NCBI GenBank assembly: GCA_945862475.1
Contig: CAMAYW010000108.1
Location: 1-7,436 of the forward strand
DNA: 7,436 bases
Direction of reading: 5' to 3'
From: Bacteriovorax stolpii
Lineage (GTDB): Bacteria > Bdellovibrionota > Bacteriovoracia > Bacteriovoracales > Bacteriovoracaceae
This document shows positions 1-6,179 of the stretch, in pieces. The first letter of the stretch is position 1. The number at the start of each line of letters is the position of its first letter. A program made the position numbers and the translations under genes. The notes under the pieces were generated by a model. That model made no database searches. It was not told the origin of the DNA and saw nothing but the letters and a program-made list of their open reading frames with translations.

Positions 1-147
1 CCATTAGTTGTGATATTTGTCCTTTCTATATCCTGAGAAAGTTTTCGAAACCACTGGGTGTGAATTTCTTATCGAACTCTTAACAATTGGGAGGCATGAT
101 CGAGGCTAAGTGCTTGAAATTATGACCATGGAGCAGTTCTGGATTGT

Positions 148-153
148 TATACT
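148..153 (+). promoter_or_regulatory. Possible -10 box for the urc operon
   Basis: TATACT matches the sigma-70 -10 consensus at five of six positions and would start transcription near position 160, giving a leader of about 70 nt that includes the hairpin at 192-224. No good -35 hexamer lies 16 to 18 nt upstream (the sequence there is around accatg). If real, the promoter would need an activator or be weak. Confidence is low because such hexamers are common in AT-rich DNA. Confidence 0.25.
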
Positions 154-191
154 CAGGCTTTATCCCGTAGGCAATAACCATTCTTCTGTAT

Positions 192-224
192 TAACCTTTC
201 CTCTTTAGTTTTTTCGAGAGGTTA
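192..224 (+). promoter_or_regulatory. Stem-loop sequestering the mmsA ribosome binding site
   Basis: TAACCTTTC (192-200) can pair with GAGAGGTTA (216-224): eight Watson-Crick pairs and one G-U, closing a 15-nt pyrimidine-rich loop. The 3' arm contains the whole Shine-Dalgarno GAGAGG (216-221), which is 7 nt before the ATG at 229. Two competing pairings also cover the same Shine-Dalgarno: CCTCT (200-204) with AGAGG (217-221), and ATAACC (174-179) with GGTTAT (220-225). The geometry suits translational control of the first operon gene. The pairing is seen in the sequence; a regulatory role is inference. Confidence 0.4.
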
Positions 225-228
225 TATT

Positions 229-1704
229 ATGACAGTTAAGATCCCAGATCAGGTCATCTCGTGTTCAAATTTTATCAATGGAGCTTGGGTTAAAGGCGAA
301 GGCCAATCTCACTCGATTGTTTCTCCTTATAATGGGAAAAAAATTGGCGAGGTTTTTCCACCTACAATTGATCAAATTAAAATCGCCATTAAGGCTGCAA
401 GTGCAGCTCAAGTTGAATGGGGTAGAACTCCACTCAAAGAGCGAGCACGTGTACTGTTTAATTTTAGAAATATTCTCTTAAGAGATTTAGATAAGATTTC
501 TCACCTGAAGTCCAGTGAGTCAGGAAAGACCTTTGAGGAAGGGAAAGCAGGACTTATGAAGGGTCTTGAGGTTCTAGAGTTTGCTCTTTCACTACAGAAT
601 ATGGACGTTGGTGGAAGAATGGAAGTTTCTCGAGGAGTGAGTTGCGAATACAGAAGAATTCCTTTGGGAGTTGTCGCTAATATTACTCCCTTTAATTTTC
701 CAGCGATGGTTCCTATGTGGACGATCCCCATTTGTTTGGCCTTAGGTAACGCCTACATTTGGAAACCATCTGATAAGACCCCTTTGACTTCAATTGAGAT
801 TGCAAACGCTCTTAAAGAAGCTGGTCTTCCAGATGGACTCTTTACAGTTCTTCATGGTGGAGCAGAAACAGTGGACGCGATTATTGAATCTCCTGAAGTT
901 AAGGCGGTGGGCTTTGTTGGCTCTACAAAAATTGCTAAACTCGTTTATACGAAGACTACGTCCCTTGGGAAAAGAGCTCTCTGTATGGGAGGAGCAAAAA
1001 ATCATATCGTCCTTCTCCCTGACGCAAATCCTGATTTAGCAGGAGTTGGAATCTCAGATTCATTCACCGGATGTGCTGGACAGCGCTGTATGGCGGCTTC
1101 AGTTCTTTTGGCCGTAGGTGATGTTGATAAACATATTGCTAAAATTTTTGATCGTGCTTCATCTTTAAAACTTGGGAAAGATATGGGGGCTATTATTACA
1201 AGGGCTCAAAGAGATTTTCTGGTTGAGGCCATCGGTCGTGCTGAAAAAGCAGGAGCGAAGATTCTTCTTGATGGAAGAAAAGCTAAAGCTCCGGAAGGCA
1301 TGGAAGAAGGGAACTGGATTGGGCCAACAATCTTAGATAATATTCAAGCTGGCTCTGAAGCTCAGGCAGTAGAATTATTTGGACCCATCCTTTCAATTAT
1401 TAGATGCAAAGATATTACTGAGGCCATGAGCATTCAGAATTCTAGTGAGTACGGAAATGCATGTTCTGTTTTCACGAACTCTGGAACACTTTCTGAAAGA
1501 GTGATTCGTGAGGCGAAAGCTGGAATGGTGGGAGTGAACGTTGGAGTGCCGGTTCCAAGAGAGCCCTTTTCATTTGGTGGAATTGCCGCTTCAAAATTTG
1601 GATCCGGAGATATTACAGGTGAGCACTCACTAGATTTTTGGTCAGATGTAAAAAAAGTAACTGTTAAATGGGAAAAACAAAACGACTCCAACTGGATGTC
1701 GTAA
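229..1704 (+). CDS. mmsA: CoA-acylating malonate/methylmalonate semialdehyde dehydrogenase
   Basis: This is a cytoplasmic aldehyde dehydrogenase of 491 residues, the usual family length. The family oxidises malonate or methylmalonate semialdehyde with NAD+ and CoA to acetyl-CoA or propionyl-CoA plus CO2. Visible motifs are NITPFNFPAM (151-160) with the oxyanion Asn156, the catalytic Cys287 in GQRCM (284-288), and GPTILDNI (365-372) and ELFGPILSI (382-390) towards the C-terminus. The general-base Glu of hydrolytic aldehyde dehydrogenases is absent: residues 253-259 read MGGAKNH, as expected of the CoA-dependent class. The ATG at 229 follows GAGAGG by 7 nt. The gene heads the operon with URC1- and URC4-type genes, so its likely substrate is the malonate semialdehyde released from uracil. 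Methylmalonate semialdehyde from valine, or an inositol-pathway role (IolA type), are alternatives, but no valine or inositol genes are nearby. Confidence 0.93.
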   Translation: MTVKIPDQVISCSNFINGAWVKGEGQSHSIVSPYNGKKIGEVFPPTIDQIKIAIKAASAAQVEWGRTPLKERARVLFNFRNILLRDLDKISHLKSSESGKTFEEGKAGLMKGLEVLEFALSLQNMDVGGRMEVSRGVSCEYRRIPLGVVANITPFNFPAMVPMWTIPICLALGNAYIWKPSDKTPLTSIEIANALKEAGLPDGLFTVLHGGAETVDAIIESPEVKAVGFVGSTKIAKLVYTKTTSLGKRALCMGGAKNHIVLLPDANPDLAGVGISDSFTGCAGQRCMAASVLLAVGDVDKHIAKIFDRASSLKLGKDMGAIITRAQRDFLVEAIGRAEKAGAKILLDGRKAKAPEGMEEGNWIGPTILDNIQAGSEAQAVELFGPILSIIRCKDITEAMSIQNSSEYGNACSVFTNSGTLSERVIREAKAGMVGVNVGVPVPREPFSFGGIAASKFGSGDITGEHSLDFWSDVKKVTVKWEKQNDSNWMS

Positions 1705-1712
1705 GGAGCTAT

Positions 1713-2969
1713 ATGTCTAATTTAGATGAACGCAAAGAACATGTCGTTTTAGCGACACATTCAAATTTAAAATACCCGGAGTCACTGACTCTTGATTGGG
1801 GAAACGCTGATCCACTTAAGCGTGCCCCTGTTGTGGCTTCACAAACAAATCCAAAAGCAAGAAATGCGATTGGAAGTCACTCAGGCTCTTATACAATCTA
1901 TAGAGCTTTATCTGTTGCGAGTGGAAAATATCCTCCTTCGCACAAACCTGATCTTCATAATACTTATTCACCAGTTCCTATGGGACCATTTCCGTCTTGG
2001 AATGATTCCACAAAGATTGTCTCTCTAGATCCCTGGGGGCTAGACCCGCAAATTCATTTTAAATCTCTTTTTGATAAAGGTTATGACATCCGTCCATCCA
2101 TAGCTGTCACCCAAGCTCATCTTCAGATTCCTGAAATCCATGATGCTATTCGAGCAGGAAGACTAAAGTGCGATGGAAAAATTATTAAAGATAATATGGA
2201 CATAAAAATTACCAAGGTTGCAATTGAACCGGTTTGGTATTTACCGGGAATGGCAAAACGCCTGAACGTTGAAGAGGGTGTTTTACGCCGAATTCTTTTT
2301 CAAGAATCGGGTGGAATGTACCCTGAGCTTATAACTCGCCCGGATCTTAAGGTTTGGCTTCCACCAATAGGCTCAACGACCGTTTATATTTTTGGTAATC
2401 CTCAGGATTTATCGAATCCGAACATTGAGCTCTCGTGTCGCGTGCATGATGAGTGCAATGGTTCAGATGTTTTCGGTTCTGATATCTGCACTTGCAGACC
2501 TTACCTTATGTACGGAATTGAGCATGCTGCTGAAACCGCTCAAAAAGGTGGAGTCGGTATTATCGCTTACTACAGAAAAGAGGGACGTGCCCTTGGTGAG
2601 GTAACGAAGTTTCTTGTTTATAACGCTAGAAAACGTCAAGAAGGTGGAGACTCAGCTGCAACATACTTTAAGCGTACTGAATGTGTCGCTGGAGTAGAGG
2701 ATGCTAGATTCCAAGAGTTCATGCCAGATGTTTTACACTTCTTTGGAATTAAAAAAATTCATAATCTTCACTCCATGTCGAACATGAAATACAACGCAAT
2801 TGTAAATTCAGGTATCGAAGTCGTGAATCGTATTTCCATCCCAGATGAACTTATTCCACAAGACGCCCAAGTTGAAATGGAAGCCAAAAAAGCAGCGGGT
2901 TATTTCACTGAAGGTGAGATCAAAAAGGGCGATGATCTTCAAAAAGTGAAGGGGAGAGATATCACGTGA
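1713..2969 (+). CDS. urc1: GTP cyclohydrolase II-like uracil catabolism protein (URC1 type)
   Basis: The protein has 418 residues. Its first 220 or so look like the N-terminal domain found on URC1-type proteins (GTP_CH_N family, from memory); the rest is a GTP cyclohydrolase II domain. The zinc cysteines are kept as C-x10-C-x-C (Cys248, Cys259, Cys261), followed by YYRKEGR (286-292). Tyr303, Asp330 and Arg332 align with the E. coli RibA catalytic Tyr105, Asp126 and Arg128. The RibA motif LLTNNPKK is replaced by HSMSNMKY (353-360), arguing for a substrate other than GTP. No other riboflavin gene is nearby. In L. kluyveri URC1 is required for uracil catabolism; ring opening of UMP or a derivative is the inferred role. 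The ATG at 1713 was chosen because AAGGAG (1703-1708) sits 4 nt upstream and overlaps the mmsA stop; an in-frame ATG at 1668 would lie inside mmsA. The stop overlaps the urc4 start. Confidence 0.9.
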   Translation: MSNLDERKEHVVLATHSNLKYPESLTLDWGNADPLKRAPVVASQTNPKARNAIGSHSGSYTIYRALSVASGKYPPSHKPDLHNTYSPVPMGPFPSWNDSTKIVSLDPWGLDPQIHFKSLFDKGYDIRPSIAVTQAHLQIPEIHDAIRAGRLKCDGKIIKDNMDIKITKVAIEPVWYLPGMAKRLNVEEGVLRRILFQESGGMYPELITRPDLKVWLPPIGSTTVYIFGNPQDLSNPNIELSCRVHDECNGSDVFGSDICTCRPYLMYGIEHAAETAQKGGVGIIAYYRKEGRALGEVTKFLVYNARKRQEGGDSAATYFKRTECVAGVEDARFQEFMPDVLHFFGIKKIHNLHSMSNMKYNAIVNSGIEVVNRISIPDELIPQDAQVEMEAKKAAGYFTEGEIKKGDDLQKVKGRDIT

Positions 2970-4147
2970 ACGAATTAGATTACATCTTTTCTCCTGTTTG
3001 CATTCGAGATGGGGCAAAGAAAATATTTAAAGAAACTACTCTTGGGAATACTCATTTTCATTTTCATGAAGATAAAGTTTCTTCGACTGTTGATTTTGTC
3101 ATGGAAACAATCCGAGAAAATTACCCTGATCTTAATATCCCTTTTCACTCTCGATGGGGTCATTTTCGACCAGGTAATGTGGATAGAGCTCTTTGGCTTA
3201 AAGAAAAAATAAATCACCTCGATCCCTTAGAACAGGCAAGAATAAAATGGGATCTCGTGATTCCATCAGTTCTTCTAGATGCTGGTGCCGGTGCTCAATG
3301 GAAATATCATGAGAAAGAAACATCTAGAGATTACGCTCGCTCGGAAGGGCTAGGTGTCGCAAGTTTCCATCTTTTTATGTCAGGTGCTTTTTCTCAGGAT
3401 AAGAAAAGTCTTCGTTCTGAATCGCTGGGTCTGAAGTCTGTGACATCAAAGCTCATTGAGGAATATTTTCAAGTCAATGAAACAAATCCTCTGGTCGGTG
3501 TTGAGGGAAGAACGAATTTATTAAGAAACTTGGGATCAGCTTTAGAAAACAAAGATATTTTTAAAGATGGGCGGCCTGGAAATCTCATTGATTACTTAAT
3601 TTCAAAATACGGAAATACAATTCCAGCGACGGGATTATTAAGAGCAGTTTTAGACGGTCTAGGTCCCATTTGGCCTGGTCGAGAAACTCTTAATGGAGTA
3701 AACCTTGGGGATGCCTGGAAGCATTCAAAATTCGGTCTTATTGCCTTTCATAAACTTTCCCAGTGGATGAGCTACTCTCTCGTTGAACCTCTCATGGAGG
3801 CTGGGATCAACGTCACCGGGGCTGAGGAGTTGACGGGACTTCCAGAATACAGAAACGGCGGTCTTTTACTAGATTCGGGTGTTTTAACTTTCAAGAATTC
3901 AAATGATCTTGAAAAAGTTTGGGGCCCTGAGAGTGATTTGATTATTGAGTGGAGAGCTCTTACAGTTTACTTACTAGACGTTATTGGCGCGGAAGTGCAA
4001 AAGCGTTTAGGAAAGAATCCGAAGGAATTTCCTTTGGCGAAAGTCCTTGAAGGTGGAACTTGGTGGGCCGGAAGAAAAATCGCCGCCCTTCATCGTGCCG
4101 GTGGAACTCCACCACTAAATATTAAAAGCGACGGAACAGTTTTTTAA
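2966..4147 (+). CDS. urc4: DUF1688 uracil catabolism protein (URC4 type)
   Basis: This 393-residue soluble protein matches the URC4/DUF1688 family in length and in motifs: LLDAGAGAQWKY (103-114), ARSEGLGVAS (124-133), EGRTNLLRNLG (180-190), EELTGLPEYRNGG (287-299), EWRALTVYLLD (328-338) and GGTWWAGRKIA (363-373). Yeast urc4 mutants are reported to accumulate ribosylurea, so Urc4 acts at or after that intermediate. The order of motifs also resembles the queuosine 5'-phosphate glycosylase family (QNG1/DUF2419), which would fit cleavage of a ribosyl-urea bond; that is my inference. The start is GTG at 2966, overlapping the urc1 stop by four bases (GTGA), with GGGGAG at 2951-2956 nine nt upstream. 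Close coupling suggests the two proteins are made in step. The stop TAA at 4145-4147 is part of the next gene's Shine-Dalgarno. Confidence 0.9.
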   Translation: MNELDYIFSPVCIRDGAKKIFKETTLGNTHFHFHEDKVSSTVDFVMETIRENYPDLNIPFHSRWGHFRPGNVDRALWLKEKINHLDPLEQARIKWDLVIPSVLLDAGAGAQWKYHEKETSRDYARSEGLGVASFHLFMSGAFSQDKKSLRSESLGLKSVTSKLIEEYFQVNETNPLVGVEGRTNLLRNLGSALENKDIFKDGRPGNLIDYLISKYGNTIPATGLLRAVLDGLGPIWPGRETLNGVNLGDAWKHSKFGLIAFHKLSQWMSYSLVEPLMEAGINVTGAEELTGLPEYRNGGLLLDSGVLTFKNSNDLEKVWGPESDLIIEWRALTVYLLDVIGAEVQKRLGKNPKEFPLAKVLEGGTWWAGRKIAALHRAGGTPPLNIKSDGTVF

Positions 4148-4157
4148 GGAAGTCATT

Positions 4158-4790
4158 ATGTATAAAAATCTCATTGAATTAAATCATCCACTTCTTCTTC
4201 ATAAATTAGGGCACCTTCGTGACAAAACGACGAATTCTGCTGATTTTAGAAATCTTATGACGGAGATTTCAAAACTTCTTGCCTATGAGGCGATGAAGGA
4301 TTGGAAAGATATTGAAGCAGTGAAGGTAGAAACTCCGCTTTCACCGACAAAAGTAGAAAGAATTATTAATCCTCCAGTTGCTGTGGCGATTCTGAGAGCA
4401 GGTAACGGGATGCTCGACGGAGTTTTATCGATGATTCCGATTGCTTCAAGCGGTTTTATTGGTATCTACAGAGATAAGTTCATTCAAAACACCGTAGAAT
4501 ATTATTTTAAGCTCCCAGCAGATGTAAAAGGTCGACCAATTCTTCTTTGTGACCCACTTATTGCAACCGCAGATACGATGATTGCTGCCATAGACCGCCT
4601 GAAGAGTTACCATGTTGGTCAAATTAAAATTCTCTCCGTTCTTGCAAGTGATCATGCTCTCAAGAGACTTGAGCACTTTCATCCAGATGTTAAGGTTTTC
4701 GCCCTGAATGTCGAAAAAGAGATGACGGAGAACGGGTACCTCGTTCCAGGTTTAGGAGATGCCGGTGACCGCCTTTATCAAACCAAATAG
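4158..4790 (+). CDS. upp: Uracil phosphoribosyltransferase (URC6/Upp type)
   Basis: This enzyme makes UMP and pyrophosphate from uracil and PRPP. The 210-residue length and motifs fit the Upp family: AILRAGNGMLDG (77-88), IGIYRDK (101-107), the PRPP loop CDPLIATADT (131-140) and the C-terminal uracil-binding stretch NGYLVPGLGDAGDR (192-205). The loop departs from the usual DPMLATGGS, with ADT in place of GGS. The ATG at 4158 follows AAGGAAG (4146-4152), which overlaps the urc4 stop. Upp normally serves salvage. Here the operon position next to urc1 and urc4 argues for the catabolic role of yeast Urc6, which commits uracil to degradation as UMP. Its 3' end overlaps the uridine kinase gene, whose Shine-Dalgarno and start lie within its last codons. 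Confidence 0.95.
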   Translation: MYKNLIELNHPLLLHKLGHLRDKTTNSADFRNLMTEISKLLAYEAMKDWKDIEAVKVETPLSPTKVERIINPPVAVAILRAGNGMLDGVLSMIPIASSGFIGIYRDKFIQNTVEYYFKLPADVKGRPILLCDPLIATADTMIAAIDRLKSYHVGQIKILSVLASDHALKRLEHFHPDVKVFALNVEKEMTENGYLVPGLGDAGDRLYQTK

Positions 4791-5394
4791 TACTTTTATC
4801 CTAGGTGTTGCCGGAGGCTCAGGCTCCGGCAAAACGTATTTTGCTAAAGAACTTCATGAAGCTCTAGGTGAGCATGCAACGATCGTTTATCAAGATAACT
4901 TTTACATCGATCAGTCCCACCGATTTGATCATGATGGTGGGTCAGTTAATTTTGATCATCCGGATAGTCTTGATTTAAAATTATTAGCGAAATGCCTATC
5001 GGAATTAAAGAAGGGTCTGGCGACTCAAATTCCAGTTTATGATTTTAAGACTCACACAAGGAATAAAGATACGTTGAGTGTTGGTCCAGCGAAAATTATT
5101 ATTGTCGATGGTATTCTCATCTTTCATCCAGATTACCTCAGACTTCAGTTTGATGAAATGATCTTTTTTGATACCCCTGAATCTCTTCGATATGAAAGGA
5201 GATTACACAGGGATGTTCATGAACGTGGACGAACTCCTGATGGTGTTAAGGCGCAGTTTTTAAAACAGGTTAAGCCTATGCACGACCAGTTTGTTGAGCC
5301 ATCAAAAGCTTTTGCCAATGTGATTGTAAAAGACCTCGGAGATTACCAAGACCATTTTGAAGCATACAAAAAAAAGTTAATGATGCTTGTTTAA
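4765..5394 (+). CDS. udk: Uridine kinase
   Basis: The enzyme phosphorylates uridine (often also cytidine) to the monophosphate with ATP or GTP. The motifs are those of the Udk/phosphoribulokinase family; residue numbers here count from the upstream ATG at 4759. They are Walker A GGSGSGKT (19-26), NFDHPDSLD (64-72), PVYDFKTHTR (92-101), VDGIL (116-120) and the lid HRDVHERGR (150-158). I prefer the GTG at 4765 (209 residues) because AGGAG at 4754-4758 is 6 nt before it, whereas it directly abuts the in-frame ATG at 4759 (211 residues). Both starts lie inside the upp gene, so translation is coupled. In this operon it gives uridine a direct route to UMP, the presumed substrate of the urc1/urc4 steps. 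The stop is only 2 nt from that of the convergent regulator gene. Confidence 0.93.
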   Translation: MTAFIKPNSTFILGVAGGSGSGKTYFAKELHEALGEHATIVYQDNFYIDQSHRFDHDGGSVNFDHPDSLDLKLLAKCLSELKKGLATQIPVYDFKTHTRNKDTLSVGPAKIIIVDGILIFHPDYLRLQFDEMIFFDTPESLRYERRLHRDVHERGRTPDGVKAQFLKQVKPMHDQFVEPSKAFANVIVKDLGDYQDHFEAYKKKLMMLV

Positions 5395-5403
5395 CTTTAA
5401 ACA
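5373..5403. terminator. Inverted repeats at the convergent stops, possible terminator
   Basis: Two overlapping inverted repeats lie where udk and the regulator gene converge. AAAGTTAA (5373-5380) pairs with TTAACTTT (5391-5398) across a 10-nt loop. TGTTTAA (5388-5394) and TTAAACA (5397-5403) form a palindrome spanning both stop codons. A run of eight A at 5368-5375, partly inside the first arm, reads as a U-run after the first hairpin on the minus strand. The stems are almost purely A-T and therefore weak, so this is at best a poor intrinsic terminator, mainly for the minus-strand gene. No better candidate separates the two operons. Confidence 0.3.
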
Positions 5404-6050
5404 TATGATGGCTTAGCAAGTTTAATCATTTTGTCCATTTCAAGTATTTTAAAACTTCGATCTATTTCTTCAATTAATCCGATTTCTTTAAACTCCGAAA
5501 TAAAACGAATCGCCGTTTCATTAGCAGTGCCGATCATGGATGCAATTTCTTCTCTTGAGAGTTGAACAGTGATTTTCACTTTGTCATTTATAACTTCGCT
5601 GTGATGTTTTGCCATGTAACAAAAAAAACTAGCTAATCTTTCCCTCACATTCTTTCTAACGAGATCAATACTTTTATCTTGATAGACCAAAAGCTCTTGA
5701 CCGATTTTTCCTATTATATAATCAAAAATGAGATTATCCGTTCGGTTTAATCCTAGGAGAGTTTTCTTTTCGACATAATGAAAATCTGAATTTGAAATGA
5801 CTTTTGCCGAGTTTTGATTAACGTTTGAGTTGAAAATGAAATAATATCCTAGTATGTCACCTGGCCCAGCAAGTCTTAAAATAATTTCTTTTCCGCAATC
5901 ATCTAGGCTGTAGATTTTTACTATCCCTGAAATAAGAAAATAGAGACCCGTTGATGGGGAATCTTCATTGAAAATAATTTCACCTTTTTTAAATTTTTTT
6001 CTTATTCCAGGTGTGTTTTGATCAAAAGCGAAATAATTTGAAATTTCCAT
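5397..6050 (-). CDS. CRP/FNR-family transcriptional regulator
   Basis: This 217-residue protein has a cyclic-nucleotide-binding-like beta-barrel at about 15-110, a dimer helix, and a C-terminal winged helix-turn-helix around LSREEIASMIG (164-174) with recognition helix ANETAIRFISEF (176-187). Glu178 and Arg182 match the residues with which CRP and FNR read TGA/TCA half-sites. The barrel has GD and NSA where cAMP-binding CRP has GE and RS, so the phosphate-binding Arg is missing. Only two Cys (52, 144) are present, so an FNR-type iron-sulfur cluster is unlikely. Its signal is unknown. I chose the ATG at 6050 because GGAG (6063-6060) lies 9 nt upstream; in-frame ATGs at 6068 and 6065 would give up to 223 residues but lack a clear site. 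It is divergent from the usp gene, with a matching operator between them. Confidence 0.85.
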   Translation of the reverse strand: MEISNYFAFDQNTPGIRKKFKKGEIIFNEDSPSTGLYFLISGIVKIYSLDDCGKEIILRLAGPGDILGYYFIFNSNVNQNSAKVISNSDFHYVEKKTLLGLNRTDNLIFDYIIGKIGQELLVYQDKSIDLVRKNVRERLASFFCYMAKHHSEVINDKVKITVQLSREEIASMIGTANETAIRFISEFKEIGLIEEIDRSFKILEMDKMIKLAKPSYV

Positions 6051-6136
6051 AATTGATTTCTCCATCATGAAAATATTCTTAAATGATTTTCTATCGAGGC
6101 GGTAGTGAATTCATCTTAATCTTTCTTTAGCTCTTT

Positions 6137-6152
6137 TATGACAAGTATCACA
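6137..6152. promoter_or_regulatory. CRP/FNR-type operator
   Basis: TATGA-caagta-TCACA is a near-perfect CRP-type dyad (consensus TGTGA-N6-TCACA), with one mismatch in ten conserved bases and an intact TGA-N6-TCA core. It lies between the divergent regulator and usp genes. Its centre is between 6144 and 6145, about 32 bp upstream of the centre of a -10 box TATGAT (6174-6179). That puts it near -41.5 from the expected start of transcription, the class II activation position. The regulator's recognition helix keeps the Glu and Arg that read such half-sites. Binding by that regulator is inference. Confidence 0.6.
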
Positions 6153-6173
6153 AACATTTTCTAACGAGTTTCT

Positions 6174-6179
6174 TATGAT
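6174..6179 (+). promoter_or_regulatory. -10 box of the usp promoter
   Basis: TATGAT matches the sigma-70 -10 consensus at five of six positions. No TTGACA-like -35 is found 16 to 18 nt upstream (caaaca and neighbours), as expected if the CRP/FNR-type site activates it. The expected start near 6185-6186 leaves only a very short leader, beginning at about the AGGAG (6186-6190) that serves the ATG at 6198. Confidence 0.45.

Larger units (their letters stand above)
1..228. other. Non-coding leader region upstream of the uracil-catabolism operon
   Basis: No gene can be supported here. One plus-strand frame is open from the left edge to a stop at 81-83 (about 26 codons) and could be the tail of an upstream gene, but nothing in it is recognisable. 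Short ORFs of 9, 28 and 33 codons exist on the two strands without convincing ribosome binding sites. A -10-like TATACT lies at 148-153 and a hairpin at 192-224, both listed separately. The stretch is the likely place for the promoter and control sites of the operon that starts at 229, since no regulator of that operon is in view. Confidence 0.6.

Noticed and set aside
3..83. Plus-strand frame open from the left edge to TAA at 81-83, possible end of an upstream gene
   Set aside because: Only 26 codons with no recognisable motif; a second frame also reads plausibly to a stop at 34-36, so chance cannot be excluded.
80..181. Minus-strand 33-codon ORF (starts MVIAYGIKPEYNN), with the same frame open again for 17 codons after its stop
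   Set aside because: It reads as mildly protein-like, but has no family I recognise, no well-spaced Shine-Dalgarno, and an internal stop if extended. It could be a decayed gene fragment; evidence is too thin for a feature.
96..208. Plus-strand leader peptides: nine codons from ATG 96 and 28 codons from ATG 122, overlapping at ATGA
   Set aside because: GGGAGG (89-94) is only 1 nt from the first ATG and the second has no site. No run of regulatory codons is present.
209..214. T-run in the leader as an attenuator terminator
   Set aside because: No stable hairpin immediately precedes it; the run lies in the loop of the 192-224 stem instead.
1668..1712. Upstream ATG start for urc1 that would overlap mmsA by 37 bases
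   Set aside because: The ATG at 1713 has a strong AAGGAG directly upstream, and the added 15 residues are just mmsA codons read in another frame.
1713..2969. Annotation as riboflavin-pathway GTP cyclohydrolase II (ribA)
   Set aside because: The N-terminal half is not a RibB domain, the LLTNNPKK motif is lost, no other rib gene is near, and the neighbours are URC4 and uracil phosphoribosyltransferase genes.
6106..6112. TGAATTCA-like palindrome between the divergent genes as a second operator
   Set aside because: The half-site spacing (two bases between TGA and TCA) does not fit a CRP/FNR dimer, and short palindromes of this kind are common.
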